DNA from: Methanocorpusculum sp.
Lineage (GTDB): Archaea > Halobacteriota > Methanomicrobia > Methanomicrobiales > Methanocorpusculaceae
Length of the DNA: 64,000 bases
Assembly: GCA_017387505.1 (NCBI GenBank)
Contig: JAFOFB010000001.1
Coordinates: forward strand, 81,753-145,752
Direction: 5' to 3'
Shown: in pieces, positions 18,053 through 27,509 of the stretch
How the letters are laid out: every line of letters starts with the position of its first letter
Position numbering within the stretch: the stretch's first letter is position 1
Program-made: the position numbers and the translations under genes
Notes under the pieces: model-generated
The model's input: only the letters and a program-made list of their open reading frames with translations
What the model was told of the DNA's origin: nothing
Databases searched by the model: none

Positions 18053-18682
18053 ATGAGTGAAGTTCATATCTTAGACCATCCGCTGATTTTACATAAGCTC
18101 AACATGATGCGTGAAAAAAACACCAACACCAAAAGTTTCCGCGAACTCTTAACCGAAATCTCAATGCTTATGGGATATGAAGTTACCAGAAACTTCCCGA
18201 CAAAAAACATCCGCATCGAAACACCGATTCGTGAAATGGATGCACCATTTCTGGCAACCGAAGATATTGTAATCATTCCGATCTTAAGAGCAGGACTTGG
18301 CATGACTGACGGTCTTCTGCAGTTGATGCCGACTGCAAAAGTAGGGCACATAGGCCTTTACCGCGATGAGACTACACATCAGCCGGTTGAGTATTACTGC
18401 AAGCTTCCAAAGGAATCTGTTGATGCTGAAGTGATTGTAGTCGATCCCATGCTTGCAACAGGCGGCAGTGCCGCAGCTGCTCTTACATTCCTGAAAGAAC
18501 GTGGATGCAAACATGTCAGATTCATGTGCCTTGTTGCAGCACCGGAAGGTATCCGTGTGTTACAGGAAGAACACCCGGATATTGATATCTTCACTGCATC
18601 CATTGATGAATGTCTAAACGAGAACTGTTACATTGTTCCAGGTTTAGGCGATGCCGGAGATAGAATCTTTGGTACAAAGTAG
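18053..18682 (+). CDS. upp: Uracil phosphoribosyltransferase
   Basis: 209 residues converting uracil and PRPP to UMP in pyrimidine salvage. The family start [20 protein letters not shown], the PRPP loop [17 protein letters not shown] and the uracil-binding C-terminus [16 protein letters not shown] are all present. The ATG at 18053 gives the normal length; an in-frame upstream start at 17975 would add non-homologous sequence. It is followed by the uracil permease gene, so uptake and salvage are linked. The stop codon lies inside a duplicated promoter-like repeat. Confidence 0.97.
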   Translation: MSEVHILDHPLILHKLNMMREKNTNTKSFRELLTEISMLMGYEVTRNFPTKNIRIETPIREMDAPFLATEDIVIIPILRAGLGMTDGLLQLMPTAKVGHIGLYRDETTHQPVEYYCKLPKESVDAEVIVVDPMLATGGSAAAALTFLKERGCKHVRFMCLVAAPEGIRVLQEEHPDIDIFTASIDECLNENCYIVPGLGDAGDRIFGTK

Positions 18683-18703
18683 ACCTACAGAATAAATACT
18701 TTC
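18676..18703 (+). repeat. Duplicated promoter-like repeat, copy 1
   Basis: 28 bases differing from 18761-18788 at two positions. Each copy starts AAAGTAGAC and ends AATAAATACTTTC, so the ends AAAGTA/TACTTT are inverted. The AATAAATACT core could be a TATA element. This copy spans the upp stop codon. Confidence 0.75.
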
Positions 18704-18730
18704 AACCGCCCGGAATCCCGCGACGATTAA

Positions 18731-18760
18731 TGGGCATATGGCTATTAAAGCCATAGCCCA
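18731..18760 (+). promoter_or_regulatory. Hairpin between duplicated promoter repeats, upstream of uraA
   Basis: TGGGC (18731-18735) and TATGGCT (18737-18743) pair with AGCCATA (18749-18755) and GCCCA (18756-18760) around the loop ATTAA, with one bulged A. A transcript from the upstream TATA-like element would carry it; one from the downstream element would not. It may be an attenuator or operator. Confidence 0.6.
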
Positions 18761-18788
18761 AAAGTAGACAGACAGAATAAATACTTTC
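18761..18788 (+). promoter_or_regulatory. Duplicated promoter-like repeat, copy 2 (likely uraA promoter)
   Basis: Second copy of the 28-base repeat. Its AATAAATACT core lies about 25 bases before the uraA ATG at 18807, the spacing expected for a leaderless archaeal transcript. No ribosome binding site precedes that ATG. Confidence 0.65.
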
Positions 18789-18806
18789 GGGTTCAATATA
18801 CCATAC

Positions 18807-20063
18807 ATGGTGCGTGAATCCTCCAAACTTAAGGAGGGAGGGAAGACGACCGTACTTGGCATTCAGCATGTATTTGCCATGTTTGGTTCGACCATCCTCG
18901 TCCCTATCCTGACAGGACTTCCGGTCTCTGTCGCATTGTTCTGTGCCGGTATTGGTACACTGATTTTCCATCTTGTCACAAAAGGCAAAGTACCTGTTTT
19001 CCTTGGTTCAAGTTTTGCATTTATTGCTGCAATTCAGGTCGTTTCTGCAACTGAAGGAATTGAGTTTGCAACAGGCGGTATTGTAGCTGCAGGATGTGTG
19101 TATCTGCTTCTTGCAGTTCTTGTCTTCTTCTTTGGTGCAGACAGAATCAGAAAACTCTTCCCGCCGGTAGTTACCGGTCCTGTTGTGATGATTATTGGTC
19201 TGATGCTTGCAGGAACTGCAATCAGTTACTTCACCAACGGCTGGTCTTACCTTGTCGGAGTTATTGTAATTGCAACCGTCATCATCGTGAGTCTGTTCTT
19301 CAAGGGATTCCTCAAGATGCTTCCGATTCTCTTTGGTCTGATTGTAGGATACATCTCCTGTATGATTCTCAATGCAGTAGGCATTGATATTGGACTCAAC
19401 TATGCAAAGATTACTGAAGCAGCATTCCTTACAGTTCCTGAGTTCTTCCTCCCGGCATTCAGCCTTTCTGCAATCTTAATGATTGCACCAATCGCAATTG
19501 TAACCTTCATTGAACACTTAGGAGATATCTCCGCAAACGGCGCAATCGTTGGAAAAGACTTCTTCAAAGATCCTGGACTTCACAGAACCCTTATTGGTGA
19601 CGGTCTTGCATCTATCTTCGCAGGTCTTGTTGGAGGTCCGGCAAACACCACTTACTCTGAAAACACCGGTGTTCTTGCAGCAACCAGAAACTACAATCCA
19701 AGAACCTTAGAGATTGCAGCAGTCTTTGCAATCGTTATCAGTTTCATTGGATACATCAGCGGATTCATCAGCTCGATTCCAAACGCAGTTCTTGGAGGTA
19801 TGTGTATCGTCCTCTTCGGAATGATTGCAAGCGTTGGTCTGAGAACTCTTGTTGAGAATCAGGTTGACTTCAAGAACCAGAGAAACGTCTTAATTGTAGG
19901 TATCATGCTGATTATTGCAATCGGCGGTCTTGCAATTCCAATTATGCCGGAAGCAGACCTCTACCTCTCCGGTGTTGCATTATCAGCAGTCGTTGGAATT
20001 ATCTTAAACCTCATTCTTCCAGAACGTCTTGGAAAACTTGACACGGACGAGAAGGAAGAATAA
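18807..20063 (+). CDS. uraA: Uracil permease, NCS2 family
   Basis: 418-residue membrane transporter with about 14 hydrophobic segments. Family motifs include LGIQHVFAMFGSTILVP near the start, VFLGSSFAF in the unwound third helix, and GLVGGPANTTYSENTGVLA carrying the conserved NTTYSEN substrate region. It lies after upp, which would trap imported uracil as UMP. Expression probably starts from the TATA-like repeat 25 bases upstream, giving a leaderless message. Confidence 0.95.
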   Translation: MVRESSKLKEGGKTTVLGIQHVFAMFGSTILVPILTGLPVSVALFCAGIGTLIFHLVTKGKVPVFLGSSFAFIAAIQVVSATEGIEFATGGIVAAGCVYLLLAVLVFFFGADRIRKLFPPVVTGPVVMIIGLMLAGTAISYFTNGWSYLVGVIVIATVIIVSLFFKGFLKMLPILFGLIVGYISCMILNAVGIDIGLNYAKITEAAFLTVPEFFLPAFSLSAILMIAPIAIVTFIEHLGDISANGAIVGKDFFKDPGLHRTLIGDGLASIFAGLVGGPANTTYSENTGVLAATRNYNPRTLEIAAVFAIVISFIGYISGFISSIPNAVLGGMCIVLFGMIASVGLRTLVENQVDFKNQRNVLIVGIMLIIAIGGLAIPIMPEADLYLSGVALSAVVGIILNLILPERLGKLDTDEKEE

Positions 20064-20101
20064 TTCCTCTTTTTTTAATAAATTAACAAAACAAAAAAAA
20101 G

Positions 20102-22162
20102 TTATTTTGCGGTCCAGGTCAGGTTACCTAAGACACGGTATGTGAACTCGAGTTCTTCGAATACCGGGATGTTGTGCTCATTTAAGAGGTCAACTCCTGG
20201 CTTTAAGCTGTCTCCGCCAACGAAACATCCAACAAGGAGGTTGTCAGTCTTCTTATGGTAGTCGATGATAACCTGACTGACCTGTTCCGGAGAGAGAACT
20301 TTGTTCGGGAAGTTGACAAGGATTGCGATATCCCAGAGGTTCGGGTTTGCGCAGAGGACATCGTATACACCGCGGAAGCGGGCTTCGTCTGCATCTCCGA
20401 GTAAATCAATCGGATTGTTCTTGTTCCAGAACGGCGGGAGGAAAGCATCCATCTCATCGATGATTTCCTTTGGAAGGTCGCAGATGTCAATTCCCCAGGT
20501 CTCTGCATAGTCGTTGGAAAGAACTGCGAAACCGCCTGCGTTGGTGATAACAACTGCGCGCTTGCCGGTGAGCGGCTTCTTTAAGCCTCCAAGAATCTTT
20601 GCAATCTGGAATGCATCCTCAAGAGTCTTTGCTGGGACTACACCGCACTTTCTGAATGCTTCCATGTAGACCTCATATGCTCCGGATAAGGAACCAGTGT
20701 GAGATGCTGCTGCTGCCTGACCTCTCTTGGAGGAACCTGCCTTGATTGCGATAATTGGCTTGGACTTGGTAACTTCTTTTGCCATCTCCATGAAGGCAAC
20801 ACCGTTCTTAATCTCTTCGATGTAGAGGATGATGGATTTGGTGTGCGGGTCACGGGCTGCGTAGCTCATGTAGTCAAGGAAGTCAAGGTCACACTGGTTA
20901 CCGACAGATACAACTTCAGAGTAACCCATCTCTGAACCTTCAGAGAGAGAGATACCGACAACTGCATTTGCGATTGCTCCGGACTGGGAGATGAATGCGA
21001 TGTCTCCCGGAAGCGGGGAGGTTGCGACATAGGTGGTATCTAACTTGTACGGCGGAAGAATCAGACCAAGACAGTTTGGACCAACGATTCTTACACCATA
21101 GTTTCTTGCGATAGAAACCATGCGCTCTTCAAGTGCCTTTCCTTCCTCGTTCATCTCCTTGAATCCGGCGGTGATGACGACTGCCATCTTGACACCTTTC
21201 TTACCGCACTCGTCCATGATTCCAGGTACTAACTGTGCCGGAACGGTGATGACAACCATGTCAACCGGTCCTGGAATGTCACCGACAGACGGGTAACACT
21301 TGACACCCTGAATCTCAGCACGCTTGTTATTGACCGGATAGACATCACCCGGGAACTGAAGCAGGTTGTGTAATGCTGCGTATCCCATCTTGGTTTTATC
21401 GTCAGATGCTCCAATTACTGCAACACTTCTTGGCTTGTAGTAGTCGAGCGGAACAATCTTTTCAGGGTCGTAGTGCGGCGGAAGAACAACCGGTTCGTCC
21501 TGAACGATAACACGTGCATCAACTGCGCATCCTCCTTTCTCGTAGAGTCTAAGCGGGTTGATATCGAACTCAACAACATTCTCATTGTCTTCAAAGAAGC
21601 GGCATGCATTCTTTAAGACATGGAAGAGGAACTCTTCATCCTTTGGTGCATCTCCTCTGTATCCCTTGATTAAGGTGTAACCTTTAATCTCACGGATTAA
21701 GGAGCGGAGTTCATCATCAGATGCCGGAAGAAGACGGATTCCAACATCCTTGTGGAACTCGACCATGGTTCCGCCAAGACCGAAAGTTAAGACACGTCCA
21801 AATGCCGGATCAATCTTTCCGCCGACGATGAGTTCAAGTCCCGGCTTTGCCATCTCTTCAACGATGACACCTTTGATTTCTGCAGATGCATCGTAGTTCT
21901 TTGCGTTTGCAACGATTTTATCAAAAGCTTCCTTTGCTGCTGCGTCATCTTTGACGCCGACGATAACTCCTCCTGCATCACTCTTGTGAATAATCTGCGG
22001 GGAGACAATCTTCATTACAACAGGATAACCTATCGATGCGGCGGCTTTTGCGGCATCGTCTGCGGACTGCACAATCTCAAAAGCCGGGGCTGGTACGTCA
22101 TACTGGCGCAGAAGGGCATAGCCGTCTGCCTCAGATAACATCTTGGTAAGTTTAGAGGACAC
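20102..22162 (-). CDS. acd: ADP-forming acyl-CoA (acetyl-CoA) synthetase, beta-alpha fusion
   Basis: 686 residues. The enzyme interconverts acyl-CoA, ADP and phosphate with free acid, ATP and CoA. Domain order is ATP-grasp (beta; about 1-225, with GYPVVMKIVSPQIIHKSDAGG) followed by CoA-binding and ligase domains (alpha; RSVAVIGASDDKTKMGY near 245). The phosphohistidine loop AAASHTGSLSGAYE lies in the C-terminal half. The usual Pyrococcus enzyme has separate subunits; the fused form is common in methanogens. Start is GTG with GGAG nine bases upstream; a TATA-like element lies near 22247-22255 on the minus strand. Confidence 0.93.
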   Translation of the reverse strand: MSSKLTKMLSEADGYALLRQYDVPAPAFEIVQSADDAAKAAASIGYPVVMKIVSPQIIHKSDAGGVIVGVKDDAAAKEAFDKIVANAKNYDASAEIKGVIVEEMAKPGLELIVGGKIDPAFGRVLTFGLGGTMVEFHKDVGIRLLPASDDELRSLIREIKGYTLIKGYRGDAPKDEEFLFHVLKNACRFFEDNENVVEFDINPLRLYEKGGCAVDARVIVQDEPVVLPPHYDPEKIVPLDYYKPRSVAVIGASDDKTKMGYAALHNLLQFPGDVYPVNNKRAEIQGVKCYPSVGDIPGPVDMVVITVPAQLVPGIMDECGKKGVKMAVVITAGFKEMNEEGKALEERMVSIARNYGVRIVGPNCLGLILPPYKLDTTYVATSPLPGDIAFISQSGAIANAVVGISLSEGSEMGYSEVVSVGNQCDLDFLDYMSYAARDPHTKSIILYIEEIKNGVAFMEMAKEVTKSKPIIAIKAGSSKRGQAAAASHTGSLSGAYEVYMEAFRKCGVVPAKTLEDAFQIAKILGGLKKPLTGKRAVVITNAGGFAVLSNDYAETWGIDICDLPKEIIDEMDAFLPPFWNKNNPIDLLGDADEARFRGVYDVLCANPNLWDIAILVNFPNKVLSPEQVSQVIIDYHKKTDNLLVGCFVGGDSLKPGVDLLNEHNIPVFEELEFTYRVLGNLTWTAK

Positions 22163-22341
22163 TTTTCGATACTCCTTATTTTATGTTGTGCAATCATCCG
22201 TGCATACCTGCAGGGTTAATTGAACATTATTTATTGTGTATGATTAGTATAAATACCTTATGTTTTACAGTTGGCAAGTGAACTCTTCGAAGAGTATTGC
22301 GGTGAATTAACAAACTAAACAGATGATTCTGTCAAAAAAAG

Positions 22342-23466
22342 TTATTGTTCCCAGTCTTTGAGGACTTCGGTCAGCACACCAAGAGATGCGGATGTCTTGA
22401 TGCCTGTTGGATGGAAGTGGGTTCTGGCAGTAACATAACCCATATCATTGAGTTTTGCAACAAAGTCTTCCATCTTTGGAGGGGAGACACGAATATCACG
22501 GCAGATTGCATGATAATCATAGAAGAAACCACAGTCCGGCTCATCTTTTAAGATGTTAAGGAACTTCTCCATCTGGCGTCCGGTTCCAAACTGCATGGAG
22601 GGAAGGTTCTCGAGCATAGCATCGATAATGCCCTCGCCCTGCAGTTTGCCCATCCAGAGAGGGCCGATTGGCAGTGTCTTTGCTCCGCAGTACGGACAGA
22701 CTTCTTCTGTTGGAAGAAGAGCGCCCTTTTCTTCTGAGCGGTAGAGACAGTTCGGGCATTCGTGGATGAATCCAATCTCACCCATTGTTGCATCGGCCGC
22801 AGGAACTTTGGCGATGATTTTTACGTGAGATCTGTAGTAGTGATTCTTCGCAAAGGAGAGAATAGGTTCCATGCCGCGGTCATACTTTACTAACTCCCGG
22901 GCCATAGCTCCCATCATCATACGAAGACCGACTTCAGAATGGTACTCTGTATTAATCGGAGTTGAGAAGTATCTGCGAAGACCTGCTTTTAAGTGAGCTC
23001 CGCAGAGAGGGGCAGTATCTGTTGCAGTGACGAAGAGATACCGTTTTGCGGCACGGGATGCAGCATCTAAAAACGGCATTGGAGTTCCAAACGGATCTAA
23101 GTCAACCGCATCATATCTGCCGGAACACATCAGACGGTTTGCATCATCACATGTGACTTTGATGTCTTCATCAAACCGCTTTGCATTCTCCTCAATGATT
23201 TTAACAGCAGTCGGATTGAAGTCATTGATGATTGCCGGAACATGAGTCTCATTTGCAACACGAAGACCTCTGATTCCTGTTGCCGCCATAGAGTCCAGAT
23301 ACTCTTCAGGTTTTATGACGCTCATCAAAAGAATCGTCATGTCACGGTTGAATTCCATTCTGGTATTGTAAAAGACAGGGGCTGAACCTGGCGGGAACTC
23401 AGCGTTCTCATCCTGAACCGGTGCGTAAAAAGTAGTACTTCCTTCAGTTATTTCATGCAGATCCAT
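22342..23466 (-). CDS. trm1: tRNA (guanine(26)-N2)-dimethyltransferase Trm1
   Basis: 374 residues methylating G26 of tRNA with SAM. The sequence shows the SAM site AATGIRGLRVANE, the catalytic DLDPFGTP and two CxxC zinc pairs (CPNC, CPYCG). The start at 23466 (MDLHEIT) is chosen because the in-frame ATG at 23481 lies inside the tRNA-Arg gene. The tRNA 3' end is only 9 bp upstream, so tRNA and its modifying enzyme may share a primary transcript. Confidence 0.95.
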   Translation of the reverse strand: MDLHEITEGSTTFYAPVQDENAEFPPGSAPVFYNTRMEFNRDMTILLMSVIKPEEYLDSMAATGIRGLRVANETHVPAIINDFNPTAVKIIEENAKRFDEDIKVTCDDANRLMCSGRYDAVDLDPFGTPMPFLDAASRAAKRYLFVTATDTAPLCGAHLKAGLRRYFSTPINTEYHSEVGLRMMMGAMARELVKYDRGMEPILSFAKNHYYRSHVKIIAKVPAADATMGEIGFIHECPNCLYRSEEKGALLPTEEVCPYCGAKTLPIGPLWMGKLQGEGIIDAMLENLPSMQFGTGRQMEKFLNILKDEPDCGFFYDYHAICRDIRVSPPKMEDFVAKLNDMGYVTARTHFHPTGIKTSASLGVLTEVLKDWEQ

Positions 23467-23475
23467 AAAAATCAC

Positions 23476-23549
23476 GGACATGTAGGGATTCGAACCCTAG
23501 ATCTTCAGCTTAGGAGGCTGATGCCATATCCTGACTTGGCTACATGTCC
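23476..23549 (-). tRNA. tRNA-Arg (anticodon CCT)
   Basis: 74 bases fold into a standard cloverleaf. The acceptor GGACATG pairs with CATGTCC. The D-arm is GCC...GGC, the anticodon stem TCAGC/GCTGA carries the loop CTCCTAA (anticodon CCT, Arg AGG codon), and the T-arm is TAGGG/CCCTA with loop TTCGAAT. CCA is not encoded. A TATA-like ACATATAAGC lies about 25 bases upstream on the minus strand. trm1 follows directly. Confidence 0.97.
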
Positions 23550-23725
23550 AAAATGTATGCTCATAATTTGCTTATATGTAATATTATTCTTTTCCATAGC
23601 CCACATATCCTTCGGTCATGCTCAAGCCTGAAATGCTTCAGCAGTCCGAATGTAAAGAACCACAGGTAATACACTTATTAGGATGTAAGTAAAAGGAATA
23701 GTTAAGAATACTTTCAGGGATAGAT

Positions 23726-24145
23726 ATGAAAATATTTGTACAAGATTCACTGCATATGGCAGAAGCCGGCTCATACTTCGAGAAATCGGTAAAAATCGAC
23801 GGTGATTTTCTGGTTCCGCCGCGCACAGAGTTCTGGAAAGACATTGTTGTATCAGGCAATATCTATCTCTGTCCTGAATCACATGTGAAAGGCAATATCA
23901 CCTGCAAAGGCGGAGTTATCTGCCGCGGATGCGTCGTTGAAGGTGACATCATCGCAGGGGAAGATGGAGAACTTCGCATCTGTGACGGTGCATCCGTAAA
24001 CCGCATCTTAAGTACAGGAGATGTCTACTTAAGAAAAGATGTTTCTGCCGCAGAAGTTAGAGGAAACAACATCTTAGTCCTTGGAAAAATACAGTGCGGA
24101 AAACTCATGGGTAAAAATACCCGTGTTGTATCCGGCGAATTCTAA
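23726..24145 (+). CDS. Bactofilin-like/polymer-forming beta-helix protein
   Basis: 139 residues made of short repeated beta strands rich in Gly, Val and Ile (IVVSGNIYLCPESHVKGNITCKGG and similar), the pattern of polymer-forming cytoskeletal or bactofilin-like right-handed beta-helices. It contains several cysteines. Function in archaea is not established. It is transcribed away from the tRNA-Arg gene. Confidence 0.7.
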   Translation: MKIFVQDSLHMAEAGSYFEKSVKIDGDFLVPPRTEFWKDIVVSGNIYLCPESHVKGNITCKGGVICRGCVVEGDIIAGEDGELRICDGASVNRILSTGDVYLRKDVSAAEVRGNNILVLGKIQCGKLMGKNTRVVSGEF

Positions 24146-24193
24146 TCACTTTTTCATACCTTTTTTATCCGCCAAACGCCGACATATAAGCAT

Positions 24194-24763
24194 ATGGCAG
24201 ATGTTGTTTTAATCTCCGGAAGCCCGCGTGCAAACGGAAATACCGAATATGCATTAAACATATGCAAAGAAGAAATCGAAAAGCACGGATTAACTGCTGA
24301 AATCATCTCCCTTCGCGGAAAGCAGATTCACGGATGTATCGCATGCGGAAAATGCGGCACCCAGGACTGCTGTGCATTACAGGATGACTTAAACGAGATG
24401 CTCCCGGCAATCAAGGAAGCAAAGGGATTCATTATTGGAGCTCCGGTTTACTTTGGAACTGCAAGAGGAGATGTCATGAACCTTCTCCAGAGGGTCAGCA
24501 TGGTCGCCAGAAAGAACGGAAACTGGCTTGCAGGAAAAGTTGGAGGTCCGGTTGTTGTTGCACGCAGAGGCGGACTTACATCCACCTTACAGGAGATGCT
24601 TATGTCCTTCTTCATCTCCGGAATGACTGTGTGCGGTTCAACCTACTGGAACATCGCATTCGGAAATGCACCTGGAGAAGTTGGAGAGGATGCAGAAGGA
24701 ATGCAGACCTTACAGACCTTCGCGGCAAACGTATCTGAGCTTATCATTCAACTCAGAAAATAA
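24194..24763 (+). CDS. NADPH-dependent FMN reductase / flavodoxin-fold protein
   Basis: 189 residues. The FMN phosphate loop GSPRANGNTEYAL lies at 9-21 and GAPVYFGTARGDVMNLLQR near 80. Cysteines in GCIACGKCGTQDCC near 47-60 match the archaeal iron-sulfur flavoprotein-like group, which may bind a cluster. Likely a small electron-transfer flavoprotein; partner unknown. Confidence 0.85.
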   Translation: MADVVLISGSPRANGNTEYALNICKEEIEKHGLTAEIISLRGKQIHGCIACGKCGTQDCCALQDDLNEMLPAIKEAKGFIIGAPVYFGTARGDVMNLLQRVSMVARKNGNWLAGKVGGPVVVARRGGLTSTLQEMLMSFFISGMTVCGSTYWNIAFGNAPGEVGEDAEGMQTLQTFAANVSELIIQLRK

Positions 24764-24845
24764 ATCTCCTTTTTTTCTGAAAGCGAACGACGCATATAAA
24801 CGCTTTCAACACAAAATTATACACATAAATTGGAAAGCACTTGAC

Positions 24846-25976
24846 ATGACATACAAAGAACTTGATGCAAAATACTTCATGCCCTGTTTTGGACGGTCTA
24901 TGCAGATTGTTAAAGGAGAGGGATGCACAGTCTTTGATGATGAAGGAAAATCCTATCTTGACCTTGTTGCAGGAATCGCTGTCTGCAGTACAGGTCACTG
25001 CCACCCAAAAGTTGTGGAAGCAATCTGCAATCAGGCACAGAAACTGATTCACTGCTCAAACCTCTACTATGTTGAAGGTCAGGCAGAGTTTGCAGAAAAA
25101 CTCTCCAAAGCATCAGGAATGGGAAAGGTATTCTTCGGAAACAGCGGAGCTGAGGCAAATGAAGCCGCCATGAAGCTCGCACGCGTACGTTCCGGACGCA
25201 AAAACTTCGTTTCCTTTAGCCATGACTTCCACGGAAGAACCATTGGTTCTCTTGCAGTAACACACAAACCTGCAATCCGTGAGCCGTTTGAGCCGCTTGG
25301 AACCCCATGCAGTTTCGCAGAATACGGAGACCTCGAAAGCCTCAAGAATCTTGTAAACAAAGACACCGCAGCAGTCATCCTCGAACCAATCCAGGGTGAG
25401 ACCGGTGTCATAATCCCGGATGATGACTTCCTTCCAGGAGTTCGTGATATCTGTGATGATACAGGAGCTTTCATGATTGTTGATGAAGTCCAGACCGGAA
25501 TGGGAAGAACCGGAGAATGGTTCGCATTCCAGCACAGCAAAGTAATGCCTGACATCATCTCAATCGCGAAAGGCATTGCATCAGGATTCCCAATGGGGGC
25601 AATTGTCGCACGTGAAGGACTTGAATTTACCAGAAGCGAACACGGAAGCACATTTGCAGGAGGACCGGTTGCATGTGCCGCAGGTCTTGCAACATATGAT
25701 GTAATCGAATCCATCCTGCCGGAAGTGTCCATGAAAGGTGAACTCTTCCGCGAAGGTCTCTCACGCTTCAACCCGCGTGTTAGAGGATTAATGGTTGGAT
25801 TCACCATTGGTGACCGTGCCGCAGAACTTTCTGCAGAATGTCAGAAGAACGGAGTTCTGATTAACGTTGCAGCAGATGGAAACATTCGTTTAGTACCGCC
25901 GCTTGTAATCAGTAACGAAGAAATCGCACGTGCTGTTGAGGTCATCAATGAAGCCGCAGATACGCTCGGAATATAA
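24846..25976 (+). CDS. argD: Acetylornithine aminotransferase
   Basis: 376 residues, class III PLP aminotransferase of arginine synthesis (N-acetylornithine to the semialdehyde). Key motifs are FFGNSGAEANEAAMKLAR, SHDFHGRTIGSLAVT, IVDEVQTGMGRTGEW and the PLP lysine in SIAKGIASGFPMGA. The ATG at 24846 matches the family start (MTYKELDAKYFMPCFGR); the open frame upstream to 24666 is inside the previous gene. It overlaps hisC by 29 bp and begins a four-gene run. Confidence 0.93.
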   Translation: MTYKELDAKYFMPCFGRSMQIVKGEGCTVFDDEGKSYLDLVAGIAVCSTGHCHPKVVEAICNQAQKLIHCSNLYYVEGQAEFAEKLSKASGMGKVFFGNSGAEANEAAMKLARVRSGRKNFVSFSHDFHGRTIGSLAVTHKPAIREPFEPLGTPCSFAEYGDLESLKNLVNKDTAAVILEPIQGETGVIIPDDDFLPGVRDICDDTGAFMIVDEVQTGMGRTGEWFAFQHSKVMPDIISIAKGIASGFPMGAIVAREGLEFTRSEHGSTFAGGPVACAAGLATYDVIESILPEVSMKGELFREGLSRFNPRVRGLMVGFTIGDRAAELSAECQKNGVLINVAADGNIRLVPPLVISNEEIARAVEVINEAADTLGI

Positions 25977-27006
25977 CGGAAAAGGATATGTCTATGCCGC
26001 ATCAGCATCAGACATCGCCAAAGAAACCGGATTTGATAAAATCGCACGGTTAGCCTCCAACGAAAACCCGTTTGAACCGTCTCCAGCCATCCGCAAAGCA
26101 GCACAAGAAGCACTTGCATACATAAACAGATACCCTGACCCGTCATCAGCAAAAATCCGCGAAGCAATCCGCCGTAATATATACGATGCCCCGGTTGTAG
26201 TATCTGGTTCAGGAATGGATGGAGTAATCGAGACAGTCATCCGTGTAGTAGTAGCCCCGGGAGACAAAGTCGCTGTTGCCGCACCAACATTTTCAGTCTA
26301 CGGGCTTGCCGCAAAAGCTGCGTCTGCTGAGATTGTCAACATCCAGTCAAAAGAGGATTTTACAATCGATGTAGATGCATTTATCGAAGGTGCAAAGGAC
26401 GCTAAGCTTTCCTTCCTCTGCACTCCAAACAATCCAACCGGAACCACTGTCCCGGCAGAAGATGTAAAACGCATCCTTGAAAACATAAGCGGATTCCTCT
26501 TCCTCGACTGTGCATACATCGAGTTTGCTGATGAGGATTACTACCAGCTTCTTTCATACGACAATCTCATCATCGGAAGAACGCTTTCCAAAGTTTACGG
26601 ATTAGCCGGTCTTCGCATAGGCTATGCCTTTGTTCCTGAATGGTTTGTTGGACCATACATGGCAGGAGTAACGCCATTCTCACTGAACTGTGTCTCTGAA
26701 GCGGCAGGTGTTGCAGCTCTTGAAAATCCAGAGTGCAAAGATGCTCTTGTCTCTCACGTACGCTCATGGAGAAAACGCTTCGGAGAGGAAATCCCGTTCC
26801 CTGTTCTTCCAAGCGGAGCAAACTTCGTCTTAATCAACACAGCACCGATTAAGAGTGATGATGCAGTAAAGCAGTTACAGAAGATGGGAATCTTAGTCCG
26901 CTCATGTTCGAGCTTCCCGGGACTTGGCGAGACTTATGTCAGAGTATCTATTGGAGACGACTGGGAAAACGAGCGCTTCCTTGAAGGAGTGAAAAAGCTG
27001 TGTTAA
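25948..27006 (+). CDS. hisC: Histidinol-phosphate aminotransferase
   Basis: 352 residues, class I/II PLP aminotransferase acting in histidine synthesis. The motifs LASNENPFEPSPAIRKA, CTPNNPTGTTVP and the PLP lysine in RTLSKVYGLAGLRIGYAF are as expected. The ATG at 25948 (MKPQIRSEY) is taken as the start. A related enzyme at 34471 is assigned to cobalamin synthesis by context, so the two should not be confused. Overlaps the AK6 gene by 7 bp. Confidence 0.92.
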   Translation: MKPQIRSEYNGKGYVYAASASDIAKETGFDKIARLASNENPFEPSPAIRKAAQEALAYINRYPDPSSAKIREAIRRNIYDAPVVVSGSGMDGVIETVIRVVVAPGDKVAVAAPTFSVYGLAAKAASAEIVNIQSKEDFTIDVDAFIEGAKDAKLSFLCTPNNPTGTTVPAEDVKRILENISGFLFLDCAYIEFADEDYYQLLSYDNLIIGRTLSKVYGLAGLRIGYAFVPEWFVGPYMAGVTPFSLNCVSEAAGVAALENPECKDALVSHVRSWRKRFGEEIPFPVLPSGANFVLINTAPIKSDDAVKQLQKMGILVRSCSSFPGLGETYVRVSIGDDWENERFLEGVKKLC

Positions 27007-27509
27007 TTGGAATCACAGGAACTCCAGGAACCGGAAAGACCTCTGTTGCTGAAGCTCTTCGAAGACGCGGAATTGATGTCTTAGACCTCAAGACAACTGT
27101 TGCCCCGTATGTTCTCGAGCATGACGATGAGATGGGTGCAGATATCGTTGATGTTGAGGCATGGGCAGAAGCAAATCAGTTCCTCGAAGGATATGCAGAA
27201 GGAGCAATTGCCCATTTCCTTCCATGCGAGAAGATTATTGTTCTAAGATGCAGACCAGATGTCCTTTCAGAGCGTCTTGCCCCGCGCGGATACTCTGAAG
27301 CAAAAATCCGTGAGAACGCAGAGGCAGAAGCACTTGATGTAATTCTGATTGAAACAGCAGATGCTTTTGTGGCAGAACAAATATATGAAATTGACACTAC
27401 ATCTATAGATAGTGAAACCGCGGCAGAACAGATTCTTTCCTTTGCAGAAGGAAAAATCCCTGCATCGTTTGGTTCTATTGACTGGTCGGAATACGTGATG
27501 TCCTTATGA
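27000..27509 (+). CDS. Archaeal adenylate kinase, AK6/Fap7 family
   Basis: 169 residues with Walker A GTPGTGKTSVAEAL at the N-terminus and RCRPDVLSERLAPRGYSEAKIRENAEAEALDV in the lid region, typical of AK6/Fap7. The eukaryotic relatives have adenylate kinase activity and act in small-subunit ribosome maturation, so the archaeal protein may do both. Start is GTG at 27000; the frame overlaps hisC and the downstream lipid gene. Confidence 0.88.
   Translation: MLIGITGTPGTGKTSVAEALRRRGIDVLDLKTTVAPYVLEHDDEMGADIVDVEAWAEANQFLEGYAEGAIAHFLPCEKIIVLRCRPDVLSERLAPRGYSEAKIRENAEAEALDVILIETADAFVAEQIYEIDTTSIDSETAAEQILSFAEGKIPASFGSIDWSEYVMSL

Noticed and set aside
25079..25807. 242-residue minus-strand ORF
   Set aside because: It lies wholly opposite argD, has no ribosome site and shows only the low-complexity Ser/Pro/Arg composition of a shadow frame.
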